A DNA stretch of 64,000 nt from Pratylenchus scribneri. Its lineage: Eukaryota > Nematoda > Chromadorea > Rhabditida > Pratylenchidae. Positions 11,847 through 26,700 of this stretch are shown here, in pieces (the stretch's first letter is position 1; the number at the start of each line of letters is the position of its first letter). The position numbers and the translations under genes were made by a program. The notes beneath the pieces are model-generated. The model worked only from the letters and a program-made list of their open reading frames with translations. It ran no database searches and was not told the origin of the DNA. The stretch is taken from NCBI GenBank assembly GCA_030063045.1, contig JAQSEB010000132.1:926165-990164 (forward strand). Reading direction: 5' to 3'.

Positions 11847-14800
11847 ACCAAGGGCCAATAATTATTCAGATGTTTTCGATGATGGGGATCACGAATTTGA
11901 GGTTTATTTTGAGAATTAAACCGGTTTAAAGATTTAAACCGATTGTGCGCAAGTTGAATTTTGTTCAGAAAAATGCGGAATTGATTCTAATAAGAAAAAT
12001 AACCCTTCTAGGAATCTTTTAAAGCGCGATAGCGCTTTCTTTCTACCGTCCCACGTTTCTGTCCCCTTTTCAGAACCAGCGGATTTGCCCCGCTGTTTTT
12101 TTTATATAATGAATTTTGAAATTTTTTTTCTTTTTTATAATTTTAAATGCCAGATAAATGGAGAGAAAAATTTTAATTTATCTTTTTCCAATATTTGTAT
12201 AGTAATGGCTGAAATATATTTACAAATTTTTAAATATATTGAGTATTTAATTTTAAAATATTTTAAATAAAATTTTTAATAATTCATATCAAATTATTAA
12301 TCAAAAATTTTTTAATTACTGATTCTTTTCATTTTAATAAAATTTTCTATTAATCTTTGTAATTGCATCTCATTTTTTAAAGTTACTTCAGATACGTTCA
12401 CACTTTTCTTCTCCGATGCACAGTATTCTGTTACTTCTAATTATTTTTTAGAAGAACTTATAATAAAAATATATGAATAATTAATATTTTTGATTGAAAA
12501 TTTAATTATTATAATTTTAAAATTTATTATTTTCTACATCGAATAATTTCTTATTAATAATCTAATCATACATATTCAATATTTTATATTTTTCTATTAA
12601 AAATGGGCAAAAATAGATTAATTTTTCAGAAATTATTTTAAACATTTTTATTAATTATTTAATAAAATTAAAAATATAAATTTATTAAAAATATATATAT
12701 TAAAAATTTTGATCGATTATTAGAGGTGCATTATATTTCCAGTTCTGAGTAAAATTAATTATAAGAAAATTTTTTATTGATTTAATTTTTATTTTTAATA
12801 ATTTAAAAAAAATTAATAAAATCCTTCTAAAAGTACTAGTATTTGTTTCTGCATCGAATTCTATTAAATTTGATATCCATCTTTAATTATATCATTATTA
12901 TTTAATAAGTAAAATTTTTTAAATTGAACAAGAATTATAAAATTATTCTGAAAATTTAAGTTTAAACTTCATTTAATTATATTTTCTTTATTTTATTCAT
13001 TAAGTTATACAATTTAACTAATAGAGAGCATAAAAATCCAACTTTATGTCATAGCTTACCATTTCTTTTTCTTTTTGGTGAGCCGCCAAAATTTTTTTCC
13101 ATTCTCCCAGAATTTAAAATCAATAATAAATATTGAGCAAATATAAAAAATTTTTAATGTTCTCTCATATTTTGTGCTTCAAATTAATAATATAAAAATA
13201 ATCTAAATTTATTTTCATTTTAATTTAAATAAATTCGTCTGATTAATTTTTTAACAATAAATTTATTCTTAAAAAATTATATTTATTTTATCATCATTCA
13301 TGAACTTAATATTGCTAATTTTAACTTATATACAATTTTTTCTAAAATTTTTAAAACAATATTTTATCGAAATATTTCAGTTAAATTATTTTTTAAAATA
13401 ATAATTTATAATTAGATTAATTTTTTTTGGAAAGTATTGACATAATTTATTCATATTATATTTATCAAATTCATAACAAATTTTTTAATGCAAATAATTT
13501 TCATTAAATAATCAACATTTTAACTATGCAAAAATATTCTTTTGAATAATCTCATGGTAAAAAATTGATAACTAATATATTTATTTTAATAATTTTCATA
13601 ATACCAAATGATTATCAATTTTTTAATTTTATTAAATTTGTTTTAGAATATTATTTTGATCGGTATAAATATACAGTTAAATTTAAAAAAAAACATTTAG
13701 ATAATTTATGTTTCAAATTGCTATCTTATTAATAAATATTTTCATAAATGTTCAAAATTTTTTACGATAAAATAAAAAATTGTTTTCAAATATATTTTAT
13801 TGGTTATTAATTTTACTAATTATACGTGGTGATGTAATTTTTATATTACAATATTTAAAAAGAATTTAAAATATAAATATATATAAATTTATTATTTTTT
13901 TATATATACTATTTATTATTTCTGCAATAAACTTCGAAGAAATTCTTCCATTCATCCAGGGAATAATGTTTGTGAACGGCAAATTTCTTTTATTATTTTG
14001 TTGAATAAATTATTATTTCGGTTCAGATTAAATTTCATAGATCATTTCTTTGATTTGTTAACATTATTTATTTTTAAAAAAATTATAGTAAATTTAAATA
14101 ATAATTTTTCAAAAGAATCAATATTTATGGCGAATAATTTTAAAAAATTTAATTATGTTGTTTAATATATTTTTTAATATTTTTTATATAATTATTGATA
14201 ATTTAATAAAGTGAGTTGTTTTTTAAATAATAAAGAGTTGATAATTTTTTATTAATATTTTTTAAAATAATTTTATTTACATATTATGTTATTGTATTTT
14301 TATTTATTAATTTTATTTTCTCAGAATTTTTATCAATTCTTAATCTTAAAATTTTATGAAATTTTTGTATTTGAGAATTTTATTTAAAATTTTACATAGT
14401 TTTTCCACATGTAATGAAAATTGCAATTTCAAGTTCAATTTATTAAATACTATTAGGATTTTTATAATTTTTTTTCATTTAGTAAAAATTTATATATTCA
14501 CTATATATCTCTCAGTATATTTAATTCATTTTCATCAATCTCATACTTGAAAATTCATTACATGAAAATTGATTAATTTTTAATATTCTAATTTATTAAT
14601 TTATTTTGAAAATCAGTTTGGTGTATATAAATTAGCGTTTTATCTTCCCATAATATTTTTATTTTTAATAATTTTCCAAAAATATTTATTTTTCTTTAAA
14701 ATATAAGTTTTTTAAAATATCTTATCTTTGAAATTTTTTATTTAAGAATAAATTTTATTTTGGGTTATCTCATAATTTTATAATAATAAGTATTCATTTT

Positions 14801-17800
14801 TTCATTATCATCAAATATTTTTAACATTTTATCTTTTTCTCTATCCTATGCTTGAAATTTTCAAACTTGGCTGAGATATATTCATTGGCGTTCCATGAAA
14901 GTATATTTCATTTTTCTTGGTTAAATATGTATTTCTCCTTCCTTCATAGATTTTTATGATAATCGATTAATTTCCTTTCTTAATAAATTATATTTTAATT
15001 TATATTTTTTATTTCAATTCAATATTTTAGGATATAATTTCCAATGAAGCTACTTATATCTTATATAAATGAACTTCGATAATTAAGTTTAAAAAGATAA
15101 ATTTTTTAAATTTTTTATATAGTTATAATTTTCGTTGCATAATAAAAATATAATAATGAGAGAAAATTTTTCTAAGACAAAATTTTCAAAAATTCTGCCA
15201 GTTTTAATTATTTTTTATTTATCAAGATGATAAGTCTTTTTTATTTAAACTATATTTTATATATTCTATATTTAAATTAAATTTTTTAATAAGAGAAATC
15301 TTAAAATTTATTTTTTTTCATCTGTTTTTATAAATTATTTGAAGATAGATTAATTAATTTAATGAAATTAGTTTTAATTAATGCATAAATATTGTTAGGC
15401 TCAATTAAAAAAAATTAGGCCTTCCGCATTCAAATTTCTACGTGTCACTCAAATTTTTAAAATAACAAAATTATTTGCTTAACAGTTTTATTTATATAAA
15501 GCAAAGATTATTTCTATTTTTGCGCCACAAAAGTGAAATCGTCTCATTCGATATTATTATTTATTTATTTATATTTTTATCGATTGATAAATAATCTTAT
15601 CTTAATCATTTATTGTATTTGGAAAATTATTTTATACTCATTATTATCCATTTATTTTTTAAATTTTAAAGAATTAAATTTTTATAAAAATAAATAATTT
15701 ATTCAATTCATCAAATTAGTAAATTAATCCAAAAATATTTTTTATTTTTATTTATCGAAATTATTTTGTTAATTTTTAAAATATTGCTCTTTATCTAATA
15801 GTGCTGAATTTTTATTTTATTTTAAAAATATATATAATCTGCAGAAATGCCTTTTCTCATATTATATAAAATAATTTTTTATTAGTTTATGTTCAATAGA
15901 ATTATAGACAATTCCATATAATTCTTTCATTCTTATCTTATATTATAATTTTTTAATAACTTATAAAATTAATAACTATGAATTTTATTTTATTAATAAC
16001 AAAATTTTTCTATGTAAAATAATTTTTAACCCATAATTAATTTAAATTTTTTTAAATTTTTGATTTATTTCTATAATTAATTATTATTTTCAAATTTTTA
16101 TATTTTCTCCTTGAATTTAAATTATTAATTTTGCCATTCATCAATTCATTGAAGAACATCTATTTTTACAGTCAATAATGGTTTTCTTTTTTTATAATTG
16201 ATATTTTATTTATTATAATTGAAAAATTAATTTTAAAACCCTATCTGTTTATTTTTATTATTTTTTAAGAAATTTTTTAAAATAATATTTTATATTTTTC
16301 TTTAAAAATGTTTTAGTTATTTAATCTATAAAAAACTAAATATTTTAGGATCCTCTAATGTTATATCTATTCTATAATTATATATTAATTTTAATTTATT
16401 ATTAATAAATTAATTCATATTTTTTGATGCAAAAATTTTTCCTTTCAAATAATTTTCAGTGTTCATCAAAGTTTAGAGCGTAGATCATCAACATTTGCTG
16501 CTGTTGTTGTTGATTGTCAATCAGCAGTTCCAAAATGTCATTGGCTAATTTAATTCTTATTCTGCTATGCTATATGATACAATTATATTGTTGGAATTAA
16601 GTAAATGGATTAATTAAATTTTAAGTTTAGCTTGTCAACATTTTAGGAGTATTTAAAAATACTTATAAGCAATTAGTGAATTGTAAAATTATACCCTGAT
16701 TATTTATAGAAATATTGAATCGGCATGTTTATAATTCATGATATCTAATTCATATTATAATTATTTGAGTGTCTTTGAAATTCAATATGACTAAATATCA
16801 AATAATTTTCTAAAATTGTAATGATGAAATTAAGAATAATTAATTTACAATCTTTAAAAATAGTAATTTATAATTTTGTTGTATAATTTTTTATCAATCT
16901 ATTCCGCCATTTGTAAGTTTTAATAATATATGAACGCAAGTTCTTTAATGATTTATCATTGAATTTTATTATAATTTTATTTTTCATTTTTAAATTTTTT
17001 TACAAATTTATTTGTGTTCTAGAATTTTTCAATAAATTTATTATTCTTAAAATTATACTATTATAAAAAATTTTTATTTTTTAAATTTTATTTAACTATT
17101 TGATTATAATGAAATTTAATATTTAAAAAATATTTATAATTATTTTATATTTTAAATGGTAATTGTAATTGTATTATAAATTTTTCATTATATTCCAAAT
17201 TCTTTAATGACGATTTACAATTAAGAATTTTTTCAAATATTTCTCTTGAATATATATTTAATTAATTATACGTCTTTATTATCTTTCTAATTTTTCTTTT
17301 ACTCCTTGATTAGTATGACATTAAAATAATTTAATTCAAAAATGCATTTATGCTCCATATATTTTTAATTTATAACTGCTTTAGTAAATATTTTATTTAA
17401 AAAATACAATTTAAAAATTTTTAAATTATCATTTTCTTGATGCTATATCTATATATTTGATCATTGAAATGATGAACTGCTTCTTTTTAAAAAAATAATA
17501 AGAAATAATTTTAATAATTTATTTTTAATATAATTTTTTTTATTCATCTCCTCTGATGAATTAAAAAATCATAAATCTTAAATTTTCATATCAATTTATG
17601 AAATTGTTTTTAATTAAAAAATACATTTTCTAAAATGATTATATAATCTCTTATTTTTAGCATCAATTTAGTAATAATTTTGTAATTTCTGTTTTTAATT
17701 AAAACTATCAAAAGGGTGATATGCTTCTAATTATCTTTTTAATTTTAATATATTTGTAATCTGATCTATTCGCTTATAAAAAAAATGAGAGAAGAAATTA

Positions 17801-20784
17801 AATCATTTTTATTCGAATTGTTTTAAAAATTATTAAATAATATTATTTAAATAAATTTAAAATTATTTTTTTATAAATACGGATAATTAATTTTGCCTTC
17901 AGTTGCCAATAATGCTTCCAATCATCGATAGGGTAAAATTTATTGACCGAACATATTTTTATATATCATTTTGATGTGACAATTATTGTTTCGATTAAGA
18001 ATAAATTTAATATATTTGAAATATATCGTAATTATTATTTTTTATCTGATGGAAAATAGATACGAATATATTTCCGCACACATATTTCAATTTTTTTTAT
18101 TATTAATAAAATATTTTTATTTCAAAATAGGTGATCTACTTTTCAATTATTTTTATAAATATTATTAATTCATAATTCTTTACGAAATCTGCGAATATTA
18201 CAATAATATATTGAAAAACCGAAGCAATGTCCATAAAAATAATATTTCAGAAATTGGCCCAAATCGAAATTCAAATTAATTTTTTCCATTTTCTTCTTGA
18301 TTTTTTAATATTGTAGCAATAAAAACAATTAATTTTCATGTTAACTCTTTTTAATAAATAGATATATATATTAGATTTCATTTTCATCTATAATGCAAAA
18401 ATTCATCTAAAAATTAAAATTTTTTATAATCATTAGATCTTATATCATTTATAATTATATTTATTAAATTATCACAATTTTATATGAAAAATAATTTAAA
18501 ATGTATCGCCATGTCATTGTTTTGTAATTTTTATTTTTTAAGCATATGAGATTCATATTTTTGCATTTTTTTTATTATTATTTAGTATATTGATTGAAAT
18601 TAAATGATAATAAATTATTTTCCTATTTGAAGGACATTTACTGCTATAGCTTTTCACACATTTTTACCCACTGAAGCCCGATATTCCGCCAATTCTCTAG
18701 TATTTTAAATGAGTAAATATTTTTAAAATTTTTAAAAAATTACCCTTTCAAGATTTGAATAATAATTCATTGTTAAATCTTAAAGTAATAAATTCGAAAA
18801 TGGATACCATTCAATAAATCAAGTTTATATATTACTATTAATGCCATAGGAATTTTGTAATAAAATAATTTATTCATTTTAGATTTCTTACAATTATTTT
18901 TTATAAAATTTCTCTCACATAATTTCAGAATATTATTTATAATTATTTCGAAATATATTAGATCTATTAAAATAATTTTCAAAATTTAAAAAAACGAATT
19001 TTGATTAAATTTTTAAAAAATTTATTTAATTTTTATGTTATGACGAAGATCAATTCAAATAATATAAAAGTTTTTTTAAATAAATATTACTTTAAATAAT
19101 GAATAAAAATAAATTTTGATTAGAGCTTTGTATATTTTGCATAACAGCGATTATTGATATAACATTCTATTAAGAACCGAATTATAAGTTGAATTAAATT
19201 ATTATATTTATTTTTTTAAGATTAGGCATTAGTTTTTTTATATTGAATTATTGATTTTTTAAATATAAATTTAAGATAATTATTCTCTTTGATTATATAA
19301 AATTTACTAAACAAATTTCGCATTTGTCAACATTAATTAAACTTTTTAAAATAATAAAAATTTAATTATATATTTGTATAATTTTTGTTTTCTAATTTAT
19401 TTTAAATATATAATATATTTTATATATATCTTCGTTTCCCCCATATTTTAAATTTGATTTTTATTTTTTTCTTAGAATGAATATTTCCAATTATACTTTT
19501 CAATTTCATTGATGTATTCAGAAAAAATTTATGAAAATATCATATTATTTGAAATTGAATTATAAAATTAAAATATGATATATTGAGAGTAAATTATAGT
19601 AATAGAATTTTTAATATTAAAAAATTTTATTATTTTTTATTATTTTTTAATAAATCATGAATTATTTGTTTTTATTAAATTTATTTTTTATGGAATTTCA
19701 TTTGCGTTGAGCCTATTTCCATTCTCTTTAGAGAGAGTTTCACTCTTCAATAAGCTGGGTAATTAAAATTATTTTGATTTTTTATTCAAATATATCCATG
19801 AAAATTATAACAAAATTAATAATATAATTAAGAAAATTTTTAAATGTATCTGTAACTACCATCAATCTCTGAATCTTTTCTTTTATGTTCATTTAATTCG
19901 CAGTATTTTTATTTTATCAAAAATTTTCATTTGGTATAAGCAATTACTTCTTTTCAATGTTAAAATATTGTTTAATGATATATATAGGGAAATGTTCCAT
20001 GTATTAAAACTGAACAAACCCTTTTGGATTATGGGGTCTAATACGATTTAACTTTTGTCCTGAATAATTTATTTAATTTTTTTGAATTGTCTTTTGAATA
20101 TGTTAATTTTCTTAAATTTATTTAAATGATGTTCTGTTTTGATAAAATTTTTCTAAATTATGTAGCATTTTTATTAAATATCTTAATCGAATGCGATCAA
20201 TATTCTTTCTATTATTTCAAGGACCAACTTAATTTTTCCATCTATTTGCTGATATATTTTTATAATAACGTAAAAAATTTCCAGCACTCCATGAATTTGC
20301 TCAATTTTATTGGAATATATTAAATAAAATTCCGTAATAAAACATTTTTTTCGCAATGGATCCTTTCTGATCGTATTTTAGATTTTCAATTTTTGCGCTT
20401 AATAAGCGGCATTTGTCCTTCAAAATTCCATATGAAAATTTGATATAGTGAAATTTCATCAATCAATAAAAATAAAAAATTTTTTAAATGATCATTAACT
20501 TTCTAGTAACTTTTGAAAAATATAATTGATGAAATATATAATATTTTATTATTTTGAACTTAATTATTTTGAATTCATTTTCATCATTCTTTCAAAATTT
20601 TATTTGATTAATCGCCCTTTGTATATTTTATTTAATTTATTATTCTAATATTTTATATTTCTAAAATAATAATAATATTTAATCATTATTTTTATTTACT
20701 TTGTTTTGTAATTATCTTTCTTTATTTGTGTTATCCTACCAGTGTCACCAATTTTGCGAAAAATCTTTGAGTAGAACTCATTCG
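11847..20784. other. A+T-rich gene desert, second part
   Basis: The first 230 bases keep moderate GC (a CCGGTTTAAAGATTTAAACCG near-palindrome at about 11921-11941 and AGCGCGATAGCGCT at 12023-12036). After about 12,100 the sequence is almost all A and T with no frame above about 65 codons and no exon bounded by good splice sites. A small triplet-rich patch (TGCTGCTGTTGTTGTTG) lies near 16495. Repeated blocks are listed separately. Confidence 0.65.
12390..15400 (+). repeat. Desert block, diverged copy A
   Basis: Segments match 20985-22260 in the same order: the GATGCACAGTATTC / TACTTCTAATTATTTTTTAG run near 12415 matches 21012; TAATTTATTAATTTATTTTGAAAATCAGTT near 14590 matches 21538; TTCTTGGTTAAATATGTATTT near 14915 matches 21812; the AAGACAAAATTTTCAAAAATTCTGCC run near 15172 matches 22035. 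The central part also matches the region near 30-32 kb. Divergence is high and no coding sequence is shared. Confidence 0.6.
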
Positions 20785-20894
20785 ATTTAAATTAGGGTTG
20801 GCCCCCATCCTTCCCCGTCCACGAAATTGCCTCCCCGCAATTCCCCGTCCCGAAAATCGTTCCCCGGGCGCCGCGGGCCAGCCCTAATTTAAAT
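20785..20894. mobile_element. Miniature terminal-inverted-repeat element, C-rich core
   Basis: ATTTAAATTAGGGTTGGCCC at 20785-20804 is the inverted copy of GGGCCAGCCCTAATTTAAAT at 20875-20894 with a single mismatch. The 70-bp core is strongly C-rich on the plus strand with a repeated TTCCCCGTCC and ends in GGGCGCCGCGGGCC. It is sharply different from the surrounding A+T desert. The size and structure fit a non-autonomous DNA transposon; a target duplication cannot be read with certainty because the flanks are low-complexity. Confidence 0.8.
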
Positions 20895-20984
20895 ATAATG
20901 ATAAAACGTTATGATATTTATTAAAATATTTTTAAAAATAGTACTATTAAGATTATCGAAGTTTTAGAAATTTTCAAATTAGTT

Positions 20985-22260
20985 CATGCACACTCTCATT
21001 TTTTTCTTCGGATGCACAATATTCAGCTATTACTAATTATTTTTTCTAGGAATAATTTAGTGCAAAATTTATGAAATAATATCTATTTATTATTTAAAAA
21101 ATAATCTTTCTTTTAATTTTAAATTTATTATTTTATACATAAATAATTTTTTATTAAAAACGAAGCAAAATTAATTATTTTTTTTTCTGAAATTATATCA
21201 AAAATTTTATTAATGATTTAATAAAACTAATAAATATAAATTTATATAAATTTATTATTACTCTTTTTTATATATTCCTTTAATTATTTCTCCCATAGGA
21301 CTTCCAGAATTTTATTATAAACTATAAATATTTGATGTATCTTTATTGATACTTTTAAAATAATTTAAATTACATATTATTTTTATTATGTTTTTATTTA
21401 TTAATTTTATACTCACAGAATTTTTAAGATAATTTTTTAAATAATTTATCACAAATAAAAATTTTTTAAACTAATTACTTATTTTCTATTTCATCTTCAA
21501 CAATTTTATACTTCGAAATTAATTAATTTTTAATTCTAATTTATTAATTGGTTTTGAAAATCAATTAGGTGCACAATTAACTTAGTATTTAATGTTTTCA
21601 AAATATTTTTAATTTAAATTTTTCTTTAAAATTTTAAATATTTTTTATTTGGAAAATAATTTATTTAACTACAAATTTAATTGCTGGATATTTCATGATA
21701 TGAAATAATATGAATGCTTTTTTTTACTTTACTATCAATTATTTTATAAATTTTTTCTTTTTTCATAATTTTAGACTAGAAATTTCATGATTGGCACTCC
21801 ACGATATCATATTCAATTTCTTCTTGGTTAAATATATATTTTTCTCTCTTTCATTGTTTTTTAATAATATTCAGATAATTTTATTTCAAATATTTTTAGC
21901 AAATAATTTCTAATGAAAATAATTATATAATATAAATAAAGTTGGATAATTTGATTTAAAAATTCAAATTTTTTTAATTAGTTATATATAATTTTAATTT
22001 TCTCTGCATAAAAAATACCATTATCCGATAAAATTCTTCTTAAACAAAATTTTTCAAAAGATTCTGCTCTGCCAATTTATATCATTGTAAATTAAAACGA
22101 AATGATAAGTTATTTTATGCTTATCACTAAATTTTATAAATTCAATATTAAAATTAATTTTTAATTAAGAGAAATTTCTTTTAACAAAATTTGATTTTTT
22201 TATATGACATCACAAATAAAAGATGGCTTAAGAAATTAATAAAAAATATAAAATTTATTA
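20985..22260 (+). repeat. Desert block, diverged copy B
   Basis: This is a shorter version of 12390-15400, aligning at the landmarks given there. It lacks the roughly 1.5-2 kb central part of copy A, so either A gained or B lost sequence. It begins just after the 20785-20894 inverted-repeat element. Confidence 0.6.
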
Positions 22261-23159
22261 AATGAATGATTTTATTAACACATTTTAATTTTTCACATTT
22301 TAATTATAAATTGATATAAAAAATTATATTTTATACTGGATAATTAATAAATAATTTATTTAGTCTTTTTTTGCGTTTCAAAAAGAAGATATATTATTTG
22401 ATAGATTTATCCAATGCCGCTAATGCCAATTTTTATATTTTTCTCTGAATATTTACTTATAAATATTTTTCTGAAATTATATTTTTATTTTTATACTATA
22501 TATAAAAATTTATATTATAGATTAAAATATTTATAGAAAATAAATACTAATTTTTTAGTTTATTTTGAATTTTATCGATGGCAATTTTTTCTGTAAACTG
22601 TTTAAACTTTAAATAGGTAAAAATTTTATATAATTTTATAAATGTATTTTTAGGATTTGAAAATTTATTGCAATTTTTAATATTTGAATAAATAAATTAG
22701 AAATTCTAATAGATCATAAAAATTGATTCAATTTAATATAATTTTAATTTAATATTCATCTAACAATCTTAAGTTTCAAAATGCTTAAAAATTTTATAGA
22801 GATAATTGATTTCCATAAAAATGAATTATGCATGCTCATAGAGATTAATCAATTGCATTGCAACAATATAATTTAAAAATGTATGCATTCCAATTTATTA
22901 TATCTAGATTATTTTTTTATAAAAATTATCTTTAATCAATTCCATAATAAAATTTATCAATTAAATATGCTAATTTTTATTTTATTTAATTTAGAGTTTT
23001 TATATAAAAATGCAGTTCGTGTTTGTCGGAGCGTTGAAAGATAAAATTATTATAATTTTAATTTTTTAAGCAATATCGTCATTATTTTCATCATTTTATT
23101 GAAATCTTTATATTACTAATATAATCGATCTTTTTATCCGAACATTCTAATAAATAGAT

Positions 23160-23740
23160 TATAAAATAAAACTCTAATTAATTTCTGAATATTTTTTTTC
23201 TAAATTTTGGTATTTATATATGTAAAATAATCATTTTTGGCATAATATACCAGACGATCCGTGTTGTCCTACATATACATTGTTACGTTAAATTTATTTT
23301 ATTTATTTAAATGTTATTTTTGATTGATATTTTTAATTTATTTTTTTTAACGTCAATTTGACTAAATATTTTTCGCAATTCACTTCATTTTATTAATATC
23401 ATTTAATTAAAATTTTTCTTATTTGATAGCAAACATCGAAAGAGTAGCAGTAAAATTATTTTTTTAATGCGCATTAAATCTGCTTATGAGTTCTGTGTTT
23501 ATTTTTAAATTAATTAATGTAATATAATACTTTAGAAAAATGGGATTTACATATTTACAATTATTTATTTATAAATAAAATTCGAACTTAATCAATCTTA
23601 TTATTTAATTTATTTTATGCAAATTTACGATTTTTATTATAAAAAATAATGAAAAATTCTATTTATATTTAAAGTAATTTCGCATTTTTTAAATAATTCA
23701 ATTCAAATATTTAATAATAGGAATAATTTTTGCCTTGTTT
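23160..23740 (+). repeat. Diverged copy of 8280-8740
   Basis: Shared landmarks are CCAGACGATC, TTTGACTAAATA, CAATTCACTTCATTTTATTAAT, TTTACGATTTTTATTAT and GCATTTTTTAAAT, all in the same order. Both copies are non-coding and heavily diverged. Confidence 0.6.
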
Positions 23741-26700
23741 TTGAGACTTTCATTGACGGTCAGCTTTATTGATTTTATTATTTTATATTAATCAATTCAA
23801 TTTTTTAGAAATTTTTCATTTACGATATTTTATATTTCAAAAATTTATTTTACTTCACCCCGTATGAGAGATATCGTTCATTCTATCTAATTATGCTTGA
23901 TAAATCTTCATTCGTCCTCGTGCTCCATCAAAATATTTATTTTTTATATATTTATTTTTCTCCATATTTGTTAGTTTAACAAATTGATAATAAATATTAT
24001 TCTTATTCTATTATTTTAATATTTTCCATTAATAAATAAATTTCAGGAGGTTATTCAATAAGATGGGGAATCAATAATTGATATTTGCAATATTTGCCTA
24101 TTTCAATTGCAAGTCCAAGGTTAAATAAATTTTAAATAAAAATTTATATTAGATATATAATTTTTAAATTTTATGTTATGATTTTTCACGAAGAGTGCAA
24201 GCAGTTTTTTTCCCATTTTCGATATTTATATTTTTTAACATTATTTTTTTTCGCTTTTATAATTTTTAAAATTTTTATTTGATTAATATTTTTTATTATT
24301 ATCTATTAATTATAATTTGATTTTCTTAATTTTTGAGATAATAGAATAAGGAAAAGTAGCATCCTTTGTAACATAGCCAAGGTTATCTTCCAAATTATGA
24401 TTGGGCAAATAATTATAATATTTTTAATCTTTTATTTATAAATATCTAAAATATTTATCGCAAAATTATTTTTTGAATTTAACAATTTTTTTATATTTTC
24501 CGTCATTTTATTTTTATAGAATTTCTTATTAATATTCGTAGTATAATAATAATTAAACAATTGTCATATTTTTAATACTAATTTCCTAAATTTTTAATAC
24601 ATCGAAAGTTTCCCATGATTTCCATAAACAACAAATTAAATTTTTATTTTTATTTATTTCATTATTCAAAAGAATAAATTATTAATTTATATAGTCCTTT
24701 GGTATAAAATATTTTATTTGTTTAAAAACAAATAATAAATGATAATAAATTTTTATTTAAGGGTAATTTTTACTGTTTTTTATCTTCGATATTTTACTAA
24801 ACTATATTTTTTCAAAATGGGTCAGCTATCTTTTTTATATTTATCAAAATGATATTATTAATTAAATTTGAAATGGTGGTTCGTATTCATGTCTATAATT
24901 GAAATTTGTTTTAATTTTTGCCTATTTTTATTATTTTTAATTAATTTCTTTTTTTTTAAATATAATTTAATCATTAATAATTTTTTATTTTTCAATGGAA
25001 TATAAAATTTTTAGTTTTTTAAATGCATTTTATATTTTGAATAAATGAATTTTTTATAATTTCCAGGCAATCTTTTCTTTAATATTAAAGTATTTTATTA
25101 ATTTTTCCGTTAACGTGATTTTGGGCCTGAAAGTTCCAACCATGTCTATAATATTTAAATATAAATTCATAGTAGATTGTTATTTAAATAAATCATTGAA
25201 TTTTTAAATAGAATTTTATATTTTGATTTTAAACCCAAATTAGTAATACATTGGAACATGGATTTCATTATTTTTGCATTTATGCTGGCTTGATTGGTAT
25301 TCCTTTCCATTTTGTGCTATATTTGAATGTTTAATAAATTATTTTTAAAGAATATTTTTTTATTATAAATAATTATATAATTTTTGTAAAAAATTATTAT
25401 GGCATTATAACTTTTCAAGTTAAATATCTAAATCTCTCTAAAATTTTATCGATAAAAAATTAATTTATTTTTAAATAATTATTGTTTAAATTGTATATTG
25501 ATTATTTATATTTTTATTCGAAATTTATAAACAATTGCTTAATCTGCATTCTTTCAAAAATCTGTTTAGCAAAATTTCATTGTCAACAATGCTAGTTGAG
25601 ATAATTTTATTTTAATGAATTTTCATAATCACCCAAATTGCTCTGCTAATATCCTCTCTCATAAATCAGATTTTATACTTCCAATTTTGTTTTTAAAAAA
25701 TTTATATTATTACTTATCATCAAATAATTTTTTTTCTTTTTTAATTATATTTTATCGAGTTCTTTAATTTAATATTGTTTTGTTTATAGATTATTTATTA
25801 AAAAGTATTCATAGTTAAATATATTTTGAAAAAAATATAATTCGGAAATCTACAATTTTTTATAGAATTTTTTATAATATTTCTATTATTTCAGAAGCAT
25901 ATTGCATTTCTATTCTATCTTTTTTTTTGTTCAAATGCGAAGACCTTGATTCATAAAATTTAAATATTTAATATTCATAAATAATTTAAACTTATTTGTT
26001 TAAAAATTTTAGTTTAAATGCTTTGTCTTTCGTATCTTTTCGATTATTTTCTTATTTAATTATTGTTTTACTTTCATCATTAATCTAAGTTTCTTCTCAT
26101 CTTATTTTGACGGCAACGGCAATCATCTTTCTCTATGTTTGGTCGCATTACTTCTCATTTTTTTGAAACACATTATCATAATTTTAGATATTATATTAAA
26201 TAAATTTTCATATAAATATATATAATCTAATAAAAGGAAAAATACTTTTATAATTTTTTTCTCTTTATTTTAATAGATTATATTTTTAATTTTTAAATAA
26301 AATTATCAATAATATTTTTAAAATTTTTATAATGATGAATTGCTATCTTTTTTCTTGAAAATTATTATATTTATTTTTTATTTAATTTTTCAGTAAAGTT
26401 ATTAAAGAATTTTTATGAACAATTATATTAGTATAAAATTATAAAAAATTTTATAAAATTTTTTTCATAAACATTTTTATTTATTTTCATTTTTAAAATA
26501 AAATTCAAAATAATTTTAATTTAAATTAACTGTCAAAATATCTCTACAAAAATATGGTTCAATTGTTTTTTCGCTTGAAAAATTGATAATGTTGAAATAA
26601 AATTTTGATAACATTTATTTAATATTTTATCATTGAAATAATAATATTAAAAATAAAATTCCTTTTTATTTTTATTAAATATTTTTGTCATCCTGCTTCT

